The notes under the pieces: generated by a model | What the model saw: only the letters and a program-made list of their open reading frames with translations | Told to the model about the DNA's origin: nothing | Databases searched by the model: none | Made by a program: the position numbers and the translations under genes | Part shown: one piece after another, positions 1 through 8,395 of the stretch | Numbering within the stretch: the stretch's first letter is position 1 | Layout: each line of letters starts with the position of its first letter | Origin: Actinomadura sp. 6K520 | Lineage (GTDB): Bacteria > Actinomycetota > Actinomycetes > Streptosporangiales > Streptosporangiaceae | Direction of reading: 5' to 3' | DNA: 64,000 nucleotides | Assembly: GCF_004349245.1 (NCBI RefSeq) | Contig: NZ_SMLC01000001.1 | Coordinates: 62,001-126,000, forward strand

Positions 1-100
1 CGCCGGCCGCACGCACGGCCCGGCGCGCGGCACCGCGGCCGGGAACACGGCGGGTGACCGCCGTCGTTTCATCTTCGATGATTCCGAGGTGATCGACCAG
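1..100. other. Upstream edge, no gene supported
   Basis: In the conserved actinobacterial order infB would precede the DUF503 gene, so the end of infB may lie just outside. The only open frame at the left edge stops at 55-57 and encodes an Arg/Gly/His-rich string that does not resemble the IF2 C-terminus. A GAGGTG ribosome-binding stretch at 86-91 serves the next gene. Confidence 0.4.
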
Positions 101-397
101 GTGTACGTGGGTGCGCTGACGCTCGACCTGCTGCTGGGGGACGTCCAATCGCTGAAGCAGAAGCGGTCCGTCCTCCGGCCCATCATCGCCGAGGTGCAGA
201 AGCACTTCCCGGCGGTGGCCGTCGCCGAGACCGGCGGCAACGACCTGTACCGCAGGGCGGAGATCGGGGTGGCGGTGGTGTCCGGCACCGCGGCCAACTG
301 CACCCAGGTGCTCGACCGGTGCGAACGGCTGGTCGCCGGGCGGCCGGAGATCGAGCTGCTGTCCGCGCGGCAGCGGCTGTTCCGTGATGAGGACTGA
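101..397 (+). CDS. DUF503 family protein (YlxP-like)
   Basis: Small protein of 98 residues, of the DUF503 family that sits between infB and rbfA in many Gram-positive genomes; its molecular role is not firmly established, though a link to ribosome maturation is inferred from the neighbours. The N-terminus VYVGALTLDLLLGDVQSLKQ followed by KRSV and the later RRAEIGVAVV and IELLS segments are the family signatures. An earlier GTG at 89 is open, but the family normally begins right at the (M/V)xVG strand and a GAGGTG sequence lies 9 bases before the GTG at 101, so I chose 101. Downstream gene rbfA follows after 82 bases. Confidence 0.85.
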   Translation: MYVGALTLDLLLGDVQSLKQKRSVLRPIIAEVQKHFPAVAVAETGGNDLYRRAEIGVAVVSGTAANCTQVLDRCERLVAGRPEIELLSARQRLFRDED

Positions 398-479
398 GCG
401 GCGGGGGCGCCCCCCGCGATGGCCGCAGGCCGGCTGAAGCCGTTCGGTCCTCACGTAACCATAGAAAGGGAGTGCGATC

Positions 480-1028
480 ATGGTGGACGCAGCTCGGGCG
501 CGCAAGCTCGCCGACCGCATCCAGCAGATCGTGGCCGAGATGCTGGAGAGGCGGATCAAGGATCCGCGGCTCGGCTTCGTGACCGTGACGGACACCCGCA
601 TCACCAACGACCTGCGCGACGCGACCGTGTACTACACGGTGTACGGGTCCGACGGCGAGCGCGCGGAGACGGCCGCCGCGCTGGAGAGCGCCAAGGGCGT
701 CATCAGGTCCGAGGTGGGCAGGCAGACCGGTGTCCGGCACACGCCCAGCATCACCTTCGTCATGGACTCCCTGATGGAGAACGCCGCCCACATCGACGAC
801 CTGCTGGCCAAGGCCCGCGCCAGGGACGCCGAGGTGGCGAAGGCCGCGCAGGGCGCGTCCCCGGCCGGTGAGGCCAACCCCTACCGGGAGCCCGGCTCCG
901 ACGACGAGGAGTTCGATGACGACCTCGACGAAGAGGACGCCGGGGACGCGGACGACGACGATGACTTCGACGGCCACGACATCGCGGAGGACGGTGAGGA
1001 CGGCCGTCCCGGACGCCCGTCGTCGTGA
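480..1028 (+). CDS. rbfA: 30S ribosome-binding factor RbfA
   Basis: RbfA binds the immature 30S subunit and helps the final maturation of the 16S rRNA 5' end. The 182-residue product shows the KH-like RbfA fold in residues 1-115, with [27 protein letters not shown], and the closing [20 protein letters not shown]. From about residue 135 it carries a long acidic tail (runs of Asp/Glu, including five Asp in a row), longer than in most RbfA proteins but common in high-GC actinobacteria. An AAAGGGAG sequence precedes the ATG. The stop overlaps the GTG of nrnA (GTGA), so the two are probably translationally coupled. Confidence 0.95.
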   Translation: MVDAARARKLADRIQQIVAEMLERRIKDPRLGFVTVTDTRITNDLRDATVYYTVYGSDGERAETAAALESAKGVIRSEVGRQTGVRHTPSITFVMDSLMENAAHIDDLLAKARARDAEVAKAAQGASPAGEANPYREPGSDDEEFDDDLDEEDAGDADDDDDFDGHDIAEDGEDGRPGRPSS

Positions 1029-2362
1029 GCGGGACGGAGCGGCGCGCGGAGTCACCGGGCGCCGGCCGGCCCGCGGAGTGGCTCCTGCACGACGCTGACG
1101 GCCATTCCGCGAGCGGCCACGACATCGTCCCGCGCGGCGGTGGCGGCGGGCTCAGCGGTGGGCTCAGCGGCGGGCTGAGCGGTGGGAGCGGCGGCGGGCA
1201 GCCCGTCCCCGCCCTGCCACCGGAGCCCGCGGTGCCGTTCGAGCCTCCCGTGCCGACCGAACCCGCTGTGCCGTCCGAGTTCCGGGGGCCGCACGGCCGC
1301 GCCGCGCCGGTGGACTCGGCCGCGGCCGACCCGGCGGCCGGGGCGATCGCCGGGCCGGCGGCGCAGGCCGCCGACCTGGAATGGGACCGGGCGGTCGAGC
1401 TGATCCGCGGGGCCGGGGAGGTGTGCCTCGCCTGCCACGTGGCGCCGGACGGCGACGCGCTCGGCTCCATGCTCGCACTGGCGCAGGCCCTGCGCGCGCT
1501 GGGCAAGGACTGCCTGGCGTCCTTCGGCGAGCCGTTCGCGGTCCCGGCGATCCTGCGGTTCCTGCCCGGCCAGGAGCTGCTGGTCGAGCCCGCCCGGATG
1601 CCCGCGGCCCCGGACCTGATGATCTCGCTGGACGCGGCCGGGCAGGCGCGGCTCGGCTCGCTCGCCGAGCCCGCGGCCCGCGCGGGCGCCCTCATCGTCG
1701 TCGACCACCACGCGTCCAACACCGATTTCGGCGGGGTGCGGCTGGTCGACCCGGACGCCGCCGCCACCGCGGTGCTGGTCGAGGAGCTGATCCGCCGGCT
1801 CGGCGTCCCGCTCGACCGTGACATCGCGCAGGGCCTGTACGCGGGGCTCGCCAGCGACACCGGCTCGTTCAAGTACCCGTGCACGACGCCCGAGGTCCAC
1901 GACCTGGCGGGACGGCTGCTGACCGCGGGCGTCCGGCCGGAGGCGGTGAGCCGGGAGCTGTGGGACCGGGCGCCGTTCGGCTACCTGCAGGTCCTCGCGG
2001 GCGCGCTGGCGCGGGCCCGGCTGGAACGCGACGCCGCGGGCGGCCGCGGCCTGGTCTGGACGACGATCGCGCGCTCCGACCGGGACGCCCGCGACGTCCC
2101 CTACGACCAGCTCGAAGGGGTCATCGACCAGCTCAGGCGCACCGACGAGGCCGAGGTCGCCGTCGTGTGCAAGGAGGACGACCGCGGCGACTGGTACGTC
2201 TCCACCCGCTCCAAGGGCTCGGTCGACGTCGGCCGCGCCTGCGTGGAACTCGGCGGTGGCGGGCACCGCACCGCCGCCGCGTTCACCATGGGCGGCGAGC
2301 CCGCCTGCATCATCGACCGGTTGCGCGCCGCGCTGCGCGTCCCCGGAGACCATGCCGACTGA
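1025..2362 (+). CDS. nrnA: DHH/DHHA1 phosphoesterase, NrnA-like oligoribonuclease/pAp phosphatase
   Basis: A DHH-superfamily bifunctional enzyme expected to degrade nano-RNAs and dephosphorylate 3'-phosphoadenosine 5'-phosphate in the cytoplasm, with metal-dependent catalysis. Motif [11 protein letters not shown] begins at His138, the DHH triad is Asp227-His228-His229, and the DHHA1 substrate loop GGGGH is at 410-414. Of 445 residues, the first 117 are a low-complexity extension with a repeated GGLS motif (residues about 36-60) and a Pro/Ala-rich linker; the enzyme proper would be about 325 residues, the family norm. The true start might therefore be internal, but the GTG at 1025 overlaps the rbfA stop and no better ribosome-binding site is visible downstream. 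Confidence 0.9.
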   Translation: MSGTERRAESPGAGRPAEWLLHDADGHSASGHDIVPRGGGGGLSGGLSGGLSGGSGGGQPVPALPPEPAVPFEPPVPTEPAVPSEFRGPHGRAAPVDSAAADPAAGAIAGPAAQAADLEWDRAVELIRGAGEVCLACHVAPDGDALGSMLALAQALRALGKDCLASFGEPFAVPAILRFLPGQELLVEPARMPAAPDLMISLDAAGQARLGSLAEPAARAGALIVVDHHASNTDFGGVRLVDPDAAATAVLVEELIRRLGVPLDRDIAQGLYAGLASDTGSFKYPCTTPEVHDLAGRLLTAGVRPEAVSRELWDRAPFGYLQVLAGALARARLERDAAGGRGLVWTTIARSDRDARDVPYDQLEGVIDQLRRTDEAEVAVVCKEDDRGDWYVSTRSKGSVDVGRACVELGGGGHRTAAAFTMGGEPACIIDRLRAALRVPGDHAD

Positions 2363-2377
2363 CCTTTCGGAGCGCGT

Positions 2378-3259
2378 GTGGACAACTCGGGCAAATCGGG
2401 GCTCGTCATCGTGGACAAGCCCGCCGGCTGGACCTCGCACGACGTGGTCGGCCGGATGCGGCGGCTGGCGAAGACCCGGCGCGTCGGGCACGCGGGGACG
2501 CTGGACCCGATGGCGACCGGCGTCCTCGTCCTCGGCATCGGCAAGGCGACCCGCCTGCTGGGGCATCTGGCGCTGACCGAGAAGGGCTACGACGCCACGA
2601 TCCGGCTGGGGGAGTCGACCAACACCGACGACGCCGAGGGCGAGGTCACCGCGACCGCGTCCGCCGCGGGGGTCGCCGACGAGGCCCTGCACGCGGGGAT
2701 CGCGGCGCTGACCGGCCCCATCCGGCAGGTTCCGCCCCAGGTCAGCGCGATCAAGGTGAACGGGGAGCGGGCCTACAAGATGGCCCGCAAGGGCGAGGAG
2801 GTCGCCCTCGCCGACCGGCCGGTCACCGTGCACGACTTCACGGTCACCGCGATCCGCCGCGACGGCGACGTGATCGACGTGGACGCGTCCATCGGCTGCT
2901 CGTCCGGCACCTATATCCGCGCGCTGGCGCGGGATCTCGGCGCGGCCCTCGGCTGCGGGGGGCATCTCACGGCGCTGCGCCGTACCCGCGTCGGGCCCTA
3001 CGATCTCGGCATGGCGCGGACGCTCGACCGGCTCGGCGAGAAGCTGGAGGTCCTTCCGATGGCGGAGGCCGTCGCGGCGGTGTTCCCGCGCCGGGACGTC
3101 TCGGCCGACGACGCCCGCAAGGTCGCGCACGGCGGGCGGCTCCCGGCCGCGGGGCTCGGCCCGGGCCCGGTGGGCGTCTTCGCACCCGACGGCTCGCTGC
3201 TGGCCCTGGTCGAGGAGAAGGGCGGCGTCGCCAAGCCGCTCGCCGTCTTCGCGTCCTGA
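2378..3259 (+). CDS. truB: tRNA pseudouridine(55) synthase TruB
   Basis: Converts U55 of the tRNA T-loop to pseudouridine. The 293-residue product has the diagnostic N-terminus GLVIVDKPAGWTSHDVV, the catalytic motif GTLDPMATGVL with Asp43 as nucleophile, the LGESTNTDDAEG segment, VPPQVSAIKVNGERAYKMAR and SCSSGTYIRALARDLG-type motif (here IGCSSGTYIRALARDLG). The C-terminal domain is the short actinobacterial type. GTG start with GGAG six bases upstream, 15 bases after nrnA, so part of the rbfA-nrnA-truB operon. Confidence 0.96.
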   Translation: MDNSGKSGLVIVDKPAGWTSHDVVGRMRRLAKTRRVGHAGTLDPMATGVLVLGIGKATRLLGHLALTEKGYDATIRLGESTNTDDAEGEVTATASAAGVADEALHAGIAALTGPIRQVPPQVSAIKVNGERAYKMARKGEEVALADRPVTVHDFTVTAIRRDGDVIDVDASIGCSSGTYIRALARDLGAALGCGGHLTALRRTRVGPYDLGMARTLDRLGEKLEVLPMAEAVAAVFPRRDVSADDARKVAHGGRLPAAGLGPGPVGVFAPDGSLLALVEEKGGVAKPLAVFAS

Positions 3260-3313
3260 CCTCCGCGCCGAGCCACCGTGGTGCGCGTCACGGGACGAAA
3301 ACGCTGACGACTG

Positions 3314-3348
3314 AACCTACGGTCAAGTAACCTACGTAACCGTAGGTT
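3314..3348. promoter_or_regulatory. Triple AACCTACG repeat, operator-like, before trhA
   Basis: AACCTACGGT at 3314-3323 is the exact reverse complement of ACCGTAGGTT at 3339-3348, and a further AACCTACG copy at 3329-3336 forms an 8-4-8 palindrome with the right arm. This sits 20 bases before the trhA start codon, where a repressor (TetR-type spacing) would block transcription. The regulator is not encoded nearby. Confidence 0.55.
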
Positions 3349-3367
3349 GGTTGGGTAGGAGGTGTCC

Positions 3368-4039
3368 GTGACCACTCTGAACGATCATCATCCCCCGGTG
3401 GCGTCCCCGACCCGCCCGCGACTGCGCGGCTGGCTGCACATCGGCGCGTTCCCCGCGGTGCTGGTCGCCGGGCTCGTGCTCGTCGCGCTGGGCCCGAGCG
3501 TCCAGGCGCGGCTCGCGTCGGCGGTGTACGTGGCGACATCGGCGATGCTGTTCGGAATCTCGGGCACCTACCACCGGCAGACCTCGCACCGGATCATCGA
3601 GATCCTGCGCCGCTTCGACCACGCCAACATCTACCTGATCATCGCCGGGACCTACACGCCGTTCGCGGTCCTCGCGCTGGACGGCGGCGTGCGCGTAACC
3701 GTCCTGTCCATCGTCTGGACGGGCGCCGTCGCGGGCGTCCTCTTCCGGACGCTCTGGGTCGACGCTCCCCGCGCGCTCTACGTGACGCTCTACATCGGGC
3801 TTGGCTGGGTGGCGGTGCTCTTCCTGCCGCAGTTCCTGTCGGGCGCGGGCGTCGTCGCCTGCCTCATGGTCGCGACCGGCGGAATCTGCTACAGCGTCGG
3901 GGGAGTGGTGTACGGGCTGCGCCGCCCCAACCCCTCGCCGAACTGGTTCGGGTTCCACGAGGTCTTCCACGCCTGCACGCTCGCGGCCTACGTCCTGCAG
4001 TACATCGCGGTGTCACTGGTCGTCTACCAGTCGGGCTGA
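3368..4039 (+). CDS. trhA: Hemolysin III / TrhA family seven-helix membrane protein
   Basis: Integral membrane protein of the PAQR/hemolysin-III superfamily (YqfA/TrhA), implicated in membrane fluidity homeostasis in bacteria; despite the name, haemolysis is not established for most members. It shows the conserved metal-site segments: SGTYHR (about residue 60), RRFDHANIYLIIAGTYTPFA, and FHEVFHACTLAAY near the C-terminus, providing the Asp and three His ligands. Seven hydrophobic helices can be traced in 223 residues. A perfect AGGAGG (3357-3362) lies five bases before the GTG at 3368; a GTG at 3362 overlaps that Shine-Dalgarno and is rejected as start. It interrupts the otherwise conserved truB-ribF pair, under its own operator. 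Confidence 0.88.
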   Translation: MTTLNDHHPPVASPTRPRLRGWLHIGAFPAVLVAGLVLVALGPSVQARLASAVYVATSAMLFGISGTYHRQTSHRIIEILRRFDHANIYLIIAGTYTPFAVLALDGGVRVTVLSIVWTGAVAGVLFRTLWVDAPRALYVTLYIGLGWVAVLFLPQFLSGAGVVACLMVATGGICYSVGGVVYGLRRPNPSPNWFGFHEVFHACTLAAYVLQYIAVSLVVYQSG

Positions 4040-4134
4040 CGCCGGGGACCCCTGGATGCGACGGTGCCCGCCCTCGCATGGCACCCTTAGGACGACAGCA
4101 AGGACCGGGCAGGCACGTCCTACGCAGGGAGAGA

Positions 4135-5076
4135 ATGGTGCGGCGCTGGAATGGCCTCGACGAGGTTCCCGCAGACTGGGGCCGTTCAGTGATCACGATC
4201 GGGGTGTTCGACGGGGTGCACCGCGGACACCAGCGGATCGTGGGCACCGCCGTGGAGGAGGCGCGCCGCCGCGGGCTGCGCTCGGTGGTCATCACCTTCG
4301 ACCCGCATCCCGACGAGGTCGTCCGCCCCGGCACGCATCCGCCGCTGCTCGCCGGCACCAGGCGCCGCATCGAACTGCTGGAGGGCCTCGGCGCCGACGC
4401 CGTCGTGGTCGTGCCGTTCACGCTCGAACTCTCGAAGATGGCCCCGGACGACTTCGTCCAGTCGGTCCTGGTGGACCGGCTCCACGCGGCCCACGTGATC
4501 GTCGGCGAGGACTTCCGCTTCGGGCACAAGGCCAAGGGGGACGTCGCGCTGCTGCGGGAACTCGGCGACAAGTACGACTTCACCGCCGAGGGCATGCCGC
4601 TGGTGGCCAACGACGACACGATCTCCTCCACCTACATCCGAGGGCGGCTCGAAGCGGGCGACGTCGAGGCGGCCGCGCGGGCGCTCGGCCGCCCGCACCG
4701 CGTCGAGGGCGTCGTCGTGCGCGGTCACCAGCGGGGCCGCGCGCTGGGCTTTCCCACCGCCAACCTGGAGACCCCGCCGCAGACCGCGATCCCCGCGGAC
4801 GGCGTCTACGCCGGCTGGCTGGTCTGCGACTCCGGCCGCTACCCGGACTTCCGCTGGCCGGCCGCGATCTCCATCGGCACCAACCCGACGTTCGAGGGCG
4901 TGGAGCGCACCGTCGAGGCGTACGCACTGGACCGCGACGACCTGGACCTCTACGGCGAGCACATGGCCGTGGACTTCACCGCACGCACCCGCGACACCCT
5001 GAAGTTCGACTCGGTCGAGGCCCTGGTCGACCAGATGCACCGGGACGTGGACAAGATCCGCGAGATCACGTCCTAG
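4135..5076 (+). CDS. ribF: Bifunctional riboflavin kinase / FAD synthetase RibF
   Basis: Makes FMN from riboflavin and FAD from FMN using two ATP-dependent domains. The N-terminal FMN adenylyltransferase domain has GVFDGVHRGHQ at residues 23-33 and the later SSTYIR motif; the C-terminal kinase domain begins around residue 185 with GRALGFPTANL at about 202 and the DLYGEHMAVDF segment. The 313-residue length is typical. Start ATG 4135 (or GTG 4138 directly after it) follows AGGGAGA; an open upstream ATG at 4078 would add 19 residues with no family match. Confidence 0.95.
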   Translation: MVRRWNGLDEVPADWGRSVITIGVFDGVHRGHQRIVGTAVEEARRRGLRSVVITFDPHPDEVVRPGTHPPLLAGTRRRIELLEGLGADAVVVVPFTLELSKMAPDDFVQSVLVDRLHAAHVIVGEDFRFGHKAKGDVALLRELGDKYDFTAEGMPLVANDDTISSTYIRGRLEAGDVEAAARALGRPHRVEGVVVRGHQRGRALGFPTANLETPPQTAIPADGVYAGWLVCDSGRYPDFRWPAAISIGTNPTFEGVERTVEAYALDRDDLDLYGEHMAVDFTARTRDTLKFDSVEALVDQMHRDVDKIREITS

Positions 5077-5115
5077 CCCAAGGAACCTCGGCCGTCACGC
5101 GGGCGCGCTACCTGA

Positions 5116-5149
5116 CCGGTGGGGCGAAGCCGAAGGCGAGCCCCACCGG
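5116..5149 (+). terminator. Hairpin downstream of ribF
   Basis: Perfect 10-bp stem CCGGTGGGGC/GCCCCACCGG around a 14-base loop (gaagccgaaggcga). No U-tract follows, so it may be a stability or intrinsic terminator structure. A second short hairpin (CGCGAA/TTCGCG) follows at 5156-5171. Confidence 0.5.
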
Positions 5150-5178
5150 GAAGATCGCGAAGCGATTCGCGCCCGCAC

Positions 5179-5227
5179 AAGACCGGTCAAGGTGCGAGCC
5201 GCCAGGCGAGCACCTTGGGCCGGTCTT
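5179..5227 (+). repeat. Long hairpin before rpsO with loop like its neighbour
   Basis: Two stacked stems (AAGACCGG/CCGGTCTT and CAAGGTGC/GCACCTTG) close a 14-base loop, gagccgccaggcga, that is nearly the same as the loop of the hairpin at 5116-5149. It may be the ribF terminator, a repeat-derived element or a processing site. The remaining ribF-rpsO gap (5077-5382) holds no gene. Confidence 0.5.
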
Positions 5228-5240
5228 GCAGCCAACATGG

Positions 5241-5382
5241 TACGGTGAATAGTCGCCGGGAAGGGCCCCGGCGCGGCTGGCTGCACCCTCATGCGGCCCG
5301 CCACTCTCTTAACACGCACCATGCGGACCCGCACGCCCATCGGGCCCGGATCTGCGGGTGACGATTTCATCGAAGGAGCCAC
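5241..5382 (+). promoter_or_regulatory. rpsO promoter and structured 5' leader
   Basis: TACGGT at 5241-5246 is a plausible -10 element. The leader then holds a hairpin CGCCGGG/CCCGGCG (5254-5273), two imperfect direct copies starting CATGCGG (near 5290 and 5319) and a CCCG/CGGG hairpin just before AAGGAG at 5371-5376. Ribosomal protein S15 represses its own mRNA through structured leaders in several phyla, so this could be such an element; the fold is not proven here. Confidence 0.35.
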
Positions 5383-5652
5383 GTGTCGCTCGACACCGCC
5401 ACGAAGAACCAGATCATCGCCGAGTACGCGACCACTGAGGGTGACACCGGATCCCCGGAGGTCCAGGTCGCGCTGCTTACGCGCCGCATCACCGATCTGA
5501 CCGAGCACCTCAAGGAGCACAAGCACGACCACCACAGCCGCCGCGGCCTCCTGCTGCTGGTCGGCCGTCGTCGCCGCCTCCTGAAGTACCTCGCGAACAA
5601 GGACATCAACCGCTACCGGCAGCTGATCGAACGCCTCGGCCTGCGCCGCTAG
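5383..5652 (+). CDS. rpsO: 30S ribosomal protein S15
   Basis: Primary 16S rRNA-binding protein of the 30S platform. The 89-residue product matches S15 throughout: [29 protein letters not shown], then the [27 protein letters not shown] core and the terminal [12 protein letters not shown]. Start GTG, with AAGGAG six bases upstream. It lies directly before pnp, the classic rpsO-pnp pair, separated by a strong terminator and further hairpins. Confidence 0.98.
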   Translation: MSLDTATKNQIIAEYATTEGDTGSPEVQVALLTRRITDLTEHLKEHKHDHHSRRGLLLLVGRRRRLLKYLANKDINRYRQLIERLGLRR

Positions 5653-5659
5653 TCGGGTG

Positions 5660-5686
5660 AGGGAGTGGCCCGCCGGGCCACTCCCT
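5660..5686 (+). terminator. rpsO terminator hairpin
   Basis: A perfect 12-bp stem, AGGGAGTGGCCC/GGGCCACTCCCT, with a 3-base loop, 8 bases after the rpsO stop and followed by ccgttt. A second GC-rich hairpin follows at 5693-5726. Read-through would give the known rpsO-pnp co-transcript. Confidence 0.75.
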
Positions 5687-5822
5687 CCGTTTATGCCGGG
5701 GCCCGGCCGTCCGGGCCCCCGGCATACCGGCCGCCCGGGGCCGCGAAGCCGCGGGCGGGCCGCAAAACTGCAGACAAGCCTCGCGGACACCGCTGGTGCG
5801 GGCCGGTCCTCGGTAGTGGCTT

Positions 5823-5861
5823 CCGGATCCGTTCCGCCGCATCGGCGGAATCCCGATCCGG
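5823..5861 (+). promoter_or_regulatory. pnp leader two-tier hairpin, likely RNase III-type processing site
   Basis: CCGGATC (5823-5829) pairs with GATCCGG (5855-5861), and within it TTCCGCC (5832-5838) pairs with GGCGGAA (5844-5850). In Streptomyces an rpsO-pnp intergenic hairpin is cut by RNase III, and pnp expression is autocontrolled from this region; this structure is the best positional equivalent. Confidence 0.5.
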
Positions 5862-5944
5862 GTGCTTCGATCGAAGACCGGCAGCGTACGAGACCAACGG
5901 GAAACGGCCGCGAGGACCGACATGGAACCCTGAGGAGGTTTCCC

Positions 5945-8320
5945 GTGACAGAAGCCGTGCGCATCGACGGTGCACAGACCACCGAAGCCGTGATCGACAA
6001 CGGCACGTTCGGCACCCGCACCATCCGTTTCGAGGCGGGCCGGCTGGCCCGCCAGGCCGCCGGCTCCGCCGTCGCCTACCTCGACGACGAGACGATGGTG
6101 CTGTCGGCGACGACCGCGTCCAAGAAGCCCAAGGAGAACCTGGACTTCTTCCCCTTGACCGTCGACGTCGAGGAGCGGATGTACGCGGCCGGCCGCATTC
6201 CCGGCTCGTTCTTCCGCCGCGAGGGCCGCCCGTCCGAGGACGCGATCCTCACCTGCCGGCTGATCGACCGGCCGCTGCGCCCGTCGTTCACCAAGGGCCT
6301 GCGCAACGAGATCCAGGTCGTCGAGACGATCATGGCGCTGCACCCCGACCACCTGTACGACGTCGTGGCGATCAACGCCGCCTCGCTGTCCACGCAGCTG
6401 GCCGGGCTGCCGTTCTCCGGCCCGATCGGCGGGGTCCGCGTCGCGCTGATCGAGGGCCAGTGGGTCGGCTTCCCCACCCACCCCGAGCTGGAGCGCGCCA
6501 CCTTCGACATGGTGGTGGCCGGCCGGGTGCTCGCGGACGGCGACGTCGCGATCATGATGGTCGAGGCGGAGTCCACCCGCGAGACGCTCAAGCTCGTCGG
6601 CGAGGGCGCGACCGCGCCGACCGAGGAGACCATCGCGGATGGCCTGGAGGCGGCCAAGCCGTTCATCAAGGTCCTGTGCAAGGCGCAGAGCGACCTCGCG
6701 GCCGTCGCCGCCAAGGAGACCGCCGAGTACCCGATCTTCCTGGAGTACCAGGACGACGTGCTCGCCGCCGTCACCGACGCCGTCAGCGCGGACCTCGCGC
6801 AGGCGCTGACGATCGCCGGCAAGCAGGAGCGCGAGGCCCGGCTGGACGAGATCAAGGCCGCCGCCGCGGAGAAGCTCGCCGAGACGTTCGAGGGGCGCGA
6901 GAAGGAGATCTCCGCCGCCTACCGCGCCGTCACCAAGAAGCTGGTCCGCGAGCGGGTCGTCCGCGACGGGCTGCGCATCGACGGCCGCGGGCCGAAGGAC
7001 ATCCGCCAGCTGACCGCCGAGGCGCACGTCGTCCCGCGGGTGCACGGCTCGGCGATCTTCGAGCGCGGCGAGACCCAGATCATGGGCGTGACCACGCTGA
7101 ACATGCTCCGCATGGAGCAGATGATCGACACGCTGAACCCGGAGCGCACCAAGCGCTACATGCACAACTACAACTTCCCGCCGTACTCCACCGGGGAGAC
7201 GGGCCGGGTCGGTTCGCCGAAGCGCCGCGAGATCGGGCACGGCGCGCTCGCCGAGCGCGCGCTGCTCCCGGTGCTGCCCACCCGCGAGGAGTTCCCGTAC
7301 GCGATCCGGCAGGTGTCGGAGGCCCTCGGGTCCAACGGCTCCACCTCGATGGGGTCGGTGTGCGCGTCCACCATGTCGCTGCTGGACGCGGGCGTCCCGC
7401 TCAAGCAGATGGTGGCGGGCATCGCGATGGGGCTGATCCACGAGGGCGGCGAGTACGTCACCCTCACCGACATCCTCGGCGCCGAGGACGCGTTCGGCGA
7501 CATGGACTTCAAGGTCGCCGGCACCCGCGACCTGATCACCGCGCTGCAGCTCGACACCAAGCTCGACGGCATCCCCGCCTCGGTGCTGGGCGCCGCGCTG
7601 CGGCAGGCCAAGGGTGCCCGGCTGGCGATCCTGGACGTCATGCAGGAGGCCATCGAGGCGCCCGCCGAGATGAGCCCGAACGCGCCGCGGATCATCACGA
7701 TCAAGGTCCCGGTCGACAAGATCGGTGAGGTCATCGGGCCCAAGGGCAAGATGATCAACTCGATCCAGGACGACACCGGCGCCGACATCACGATCGAGGA
7801 CGACGGCACGATCTACGTCGGGGCCACCGACGGCCCGTCCGCCGAGGCCGCGCGGCAGGCGATCAACTCGATCGCCAACCCGCACATGCCGGAGGTCGGC
7901 GAGCGGTTCCTCGGCACCGTCGTCAAGACCACGACGTTCGGCGCGTTCGTGTCGCTGCTGCCCGGCAAGGACGGCCTGCTGCACGTCTCGCAGATCCGCA
8001 AGCTGCACGGCGGCGCCCGGATCGAGAACGTCGAGGACGTGATGGGCGTCGGCGAGAAGATCCAGGTCGAGGTCACCGAGATCGACCAGCGCGGCAAGCT
8101 GTCGCTGGTGCCGGTCGAGGTCGTCGAGAAGGAGGCCGAGAACGGCGGCGCGGGCGACGGCGGTGCCGCGCCCTCCGCGCCCTCGGCCTCCGCCGCACCC
8201 TCGGCGTCCGCCGACGACGAGTCCGGCGAGCGCCAGGAGCGCCGCGACGACGGGGAGCGCCGCCCGCGGCGCCGCCGCACCCGTCGCGGCGGTGACGACA
8301 CCGGCCAGCGCAACTCCTGA
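5945..8320 (+). CDS. pnp: Polyribonucleotide nucleotidyltransferase (PNPase)
   Basis: Phosphorolytic 3'-5' exoribonuclease and RNA 3'-tailing enzyme, a trimeric degradosome component. The 791-residue product has two RNase PH-like domains (about 10-240 and 330-560), the [10 protein letters not shown] loop, [19 protein letters not shown] near the second active site, a KH domain from about residue 590 ([13 protein letters not shown]) and an S1 domain from about 652. The last 60 residues are an Ala/Ser linker with an Arg-rich tail ([12 protein letters not shown]). GTG start after a perfect GAGGAGG; the frame is open further upstream through the leader but that is not coding. Confidence 0.97.
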   Translation: MTEAVRIDGAQTTEAVIDNGTFGTRTIRFEAGRLARQAAGSAVAYLDDETMVLSATTASKKPKENLDFFPLTVDVEERMYAAGRIPGSFFRREGRPSEDAILTCRLIDRPLRPSFTKGLRNEIQVVETIMALHPDHLYDVVAINAASLSTQLAGLPFSGPIGGVRVALIEGQWVGFPTHPELERATFDMVVAGRVLADGDVAIMMVEAESTRETLKLVGEGATAPTEETIADGLEAAKPFIKVLCKAQSDLAAVAAKETAEYPIFLEYQDDVLAAVTDAVSADLAQALTIAGKQEREARLDEIKAAAAEKLAETFEGREKEISAAYRAVTKKLVRERVVRDGLRIDGRGPKDIRQLTAEAHVVPRVHGSAIFERGETQIMGVTTLNMLRMEQMIDTLNPERTKRYMHNYNFPPYSTGETGRVGSPKRREIGHGALAERALLPVLPTREEFPYAIRQVSEALGSNGSTSMGSVCASTMSLLDAGVPLKQMVAGIAMGLIHEGGEYVTLTDILGAEDAFGDMDFKVAGTRDLITALQLDTKLDGIPASVLGAALRQAKGARLAILDVMQEAIEAPAEMSPNAPRIITIKVPVDKIGEVIGPKGKMINSIQDDTGADITIEDDGTIYVGATDGPSAEAARQAINSIANPHMPEVGERFLGTVVKTTTFGAFVSLLPGKDGLLHVSQIRKLHGGARIENVEDVMGVGEKIQVEVTEIDQRGKLSLVPVEVVEKEAENGGAGDGGAAPSAPSASAAPSASADDESGERQERRDDGERRPRRRRTRRGGDDTGQRNS

Positions 8321-8332
8321 CCGTGTTACCGA

Positions 8333-8363
8333 CCGGCCGGGCACCCGCGGGGTGCCCGGCCGG
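8333..8363 (+). terminator. Hairpin after pnp
   Basis: Perfect 14-bp stem CCGGCCGGGCACCC/GGGTGCCCGGCCGG with a 3-base loop, 12 bases after the pnp stop and 32 bases before the M16 peptidase start. No T-run, as usual for actinobacterial terminators; partial read-through into the peptidase gene is possible. Confidence 0.65.
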
Positions 8364-8395
8364 ATCGTTCTCCATCGACGGAATGTGAGCGACAC

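Noticed and set aside
1132..1200. GGLS-coding repeat in nrnA as a mobile repeat
   Set aside because: In-frame low-complexity coding repeat inside a conserved gene, better explained by slippage.
760..3130. Long minus-strand frames over rbfA, nrnA and truB
   Set aside because: Low-complexity translation with no start signals; the coding strand is clear from conserved gene order.
5657..5944. Upstream extension of pnp
   Set aside because: The frame runs through the rpsO terminator and leader hairpins; GAGGAGG before GTG 5945 and homology fix the start.
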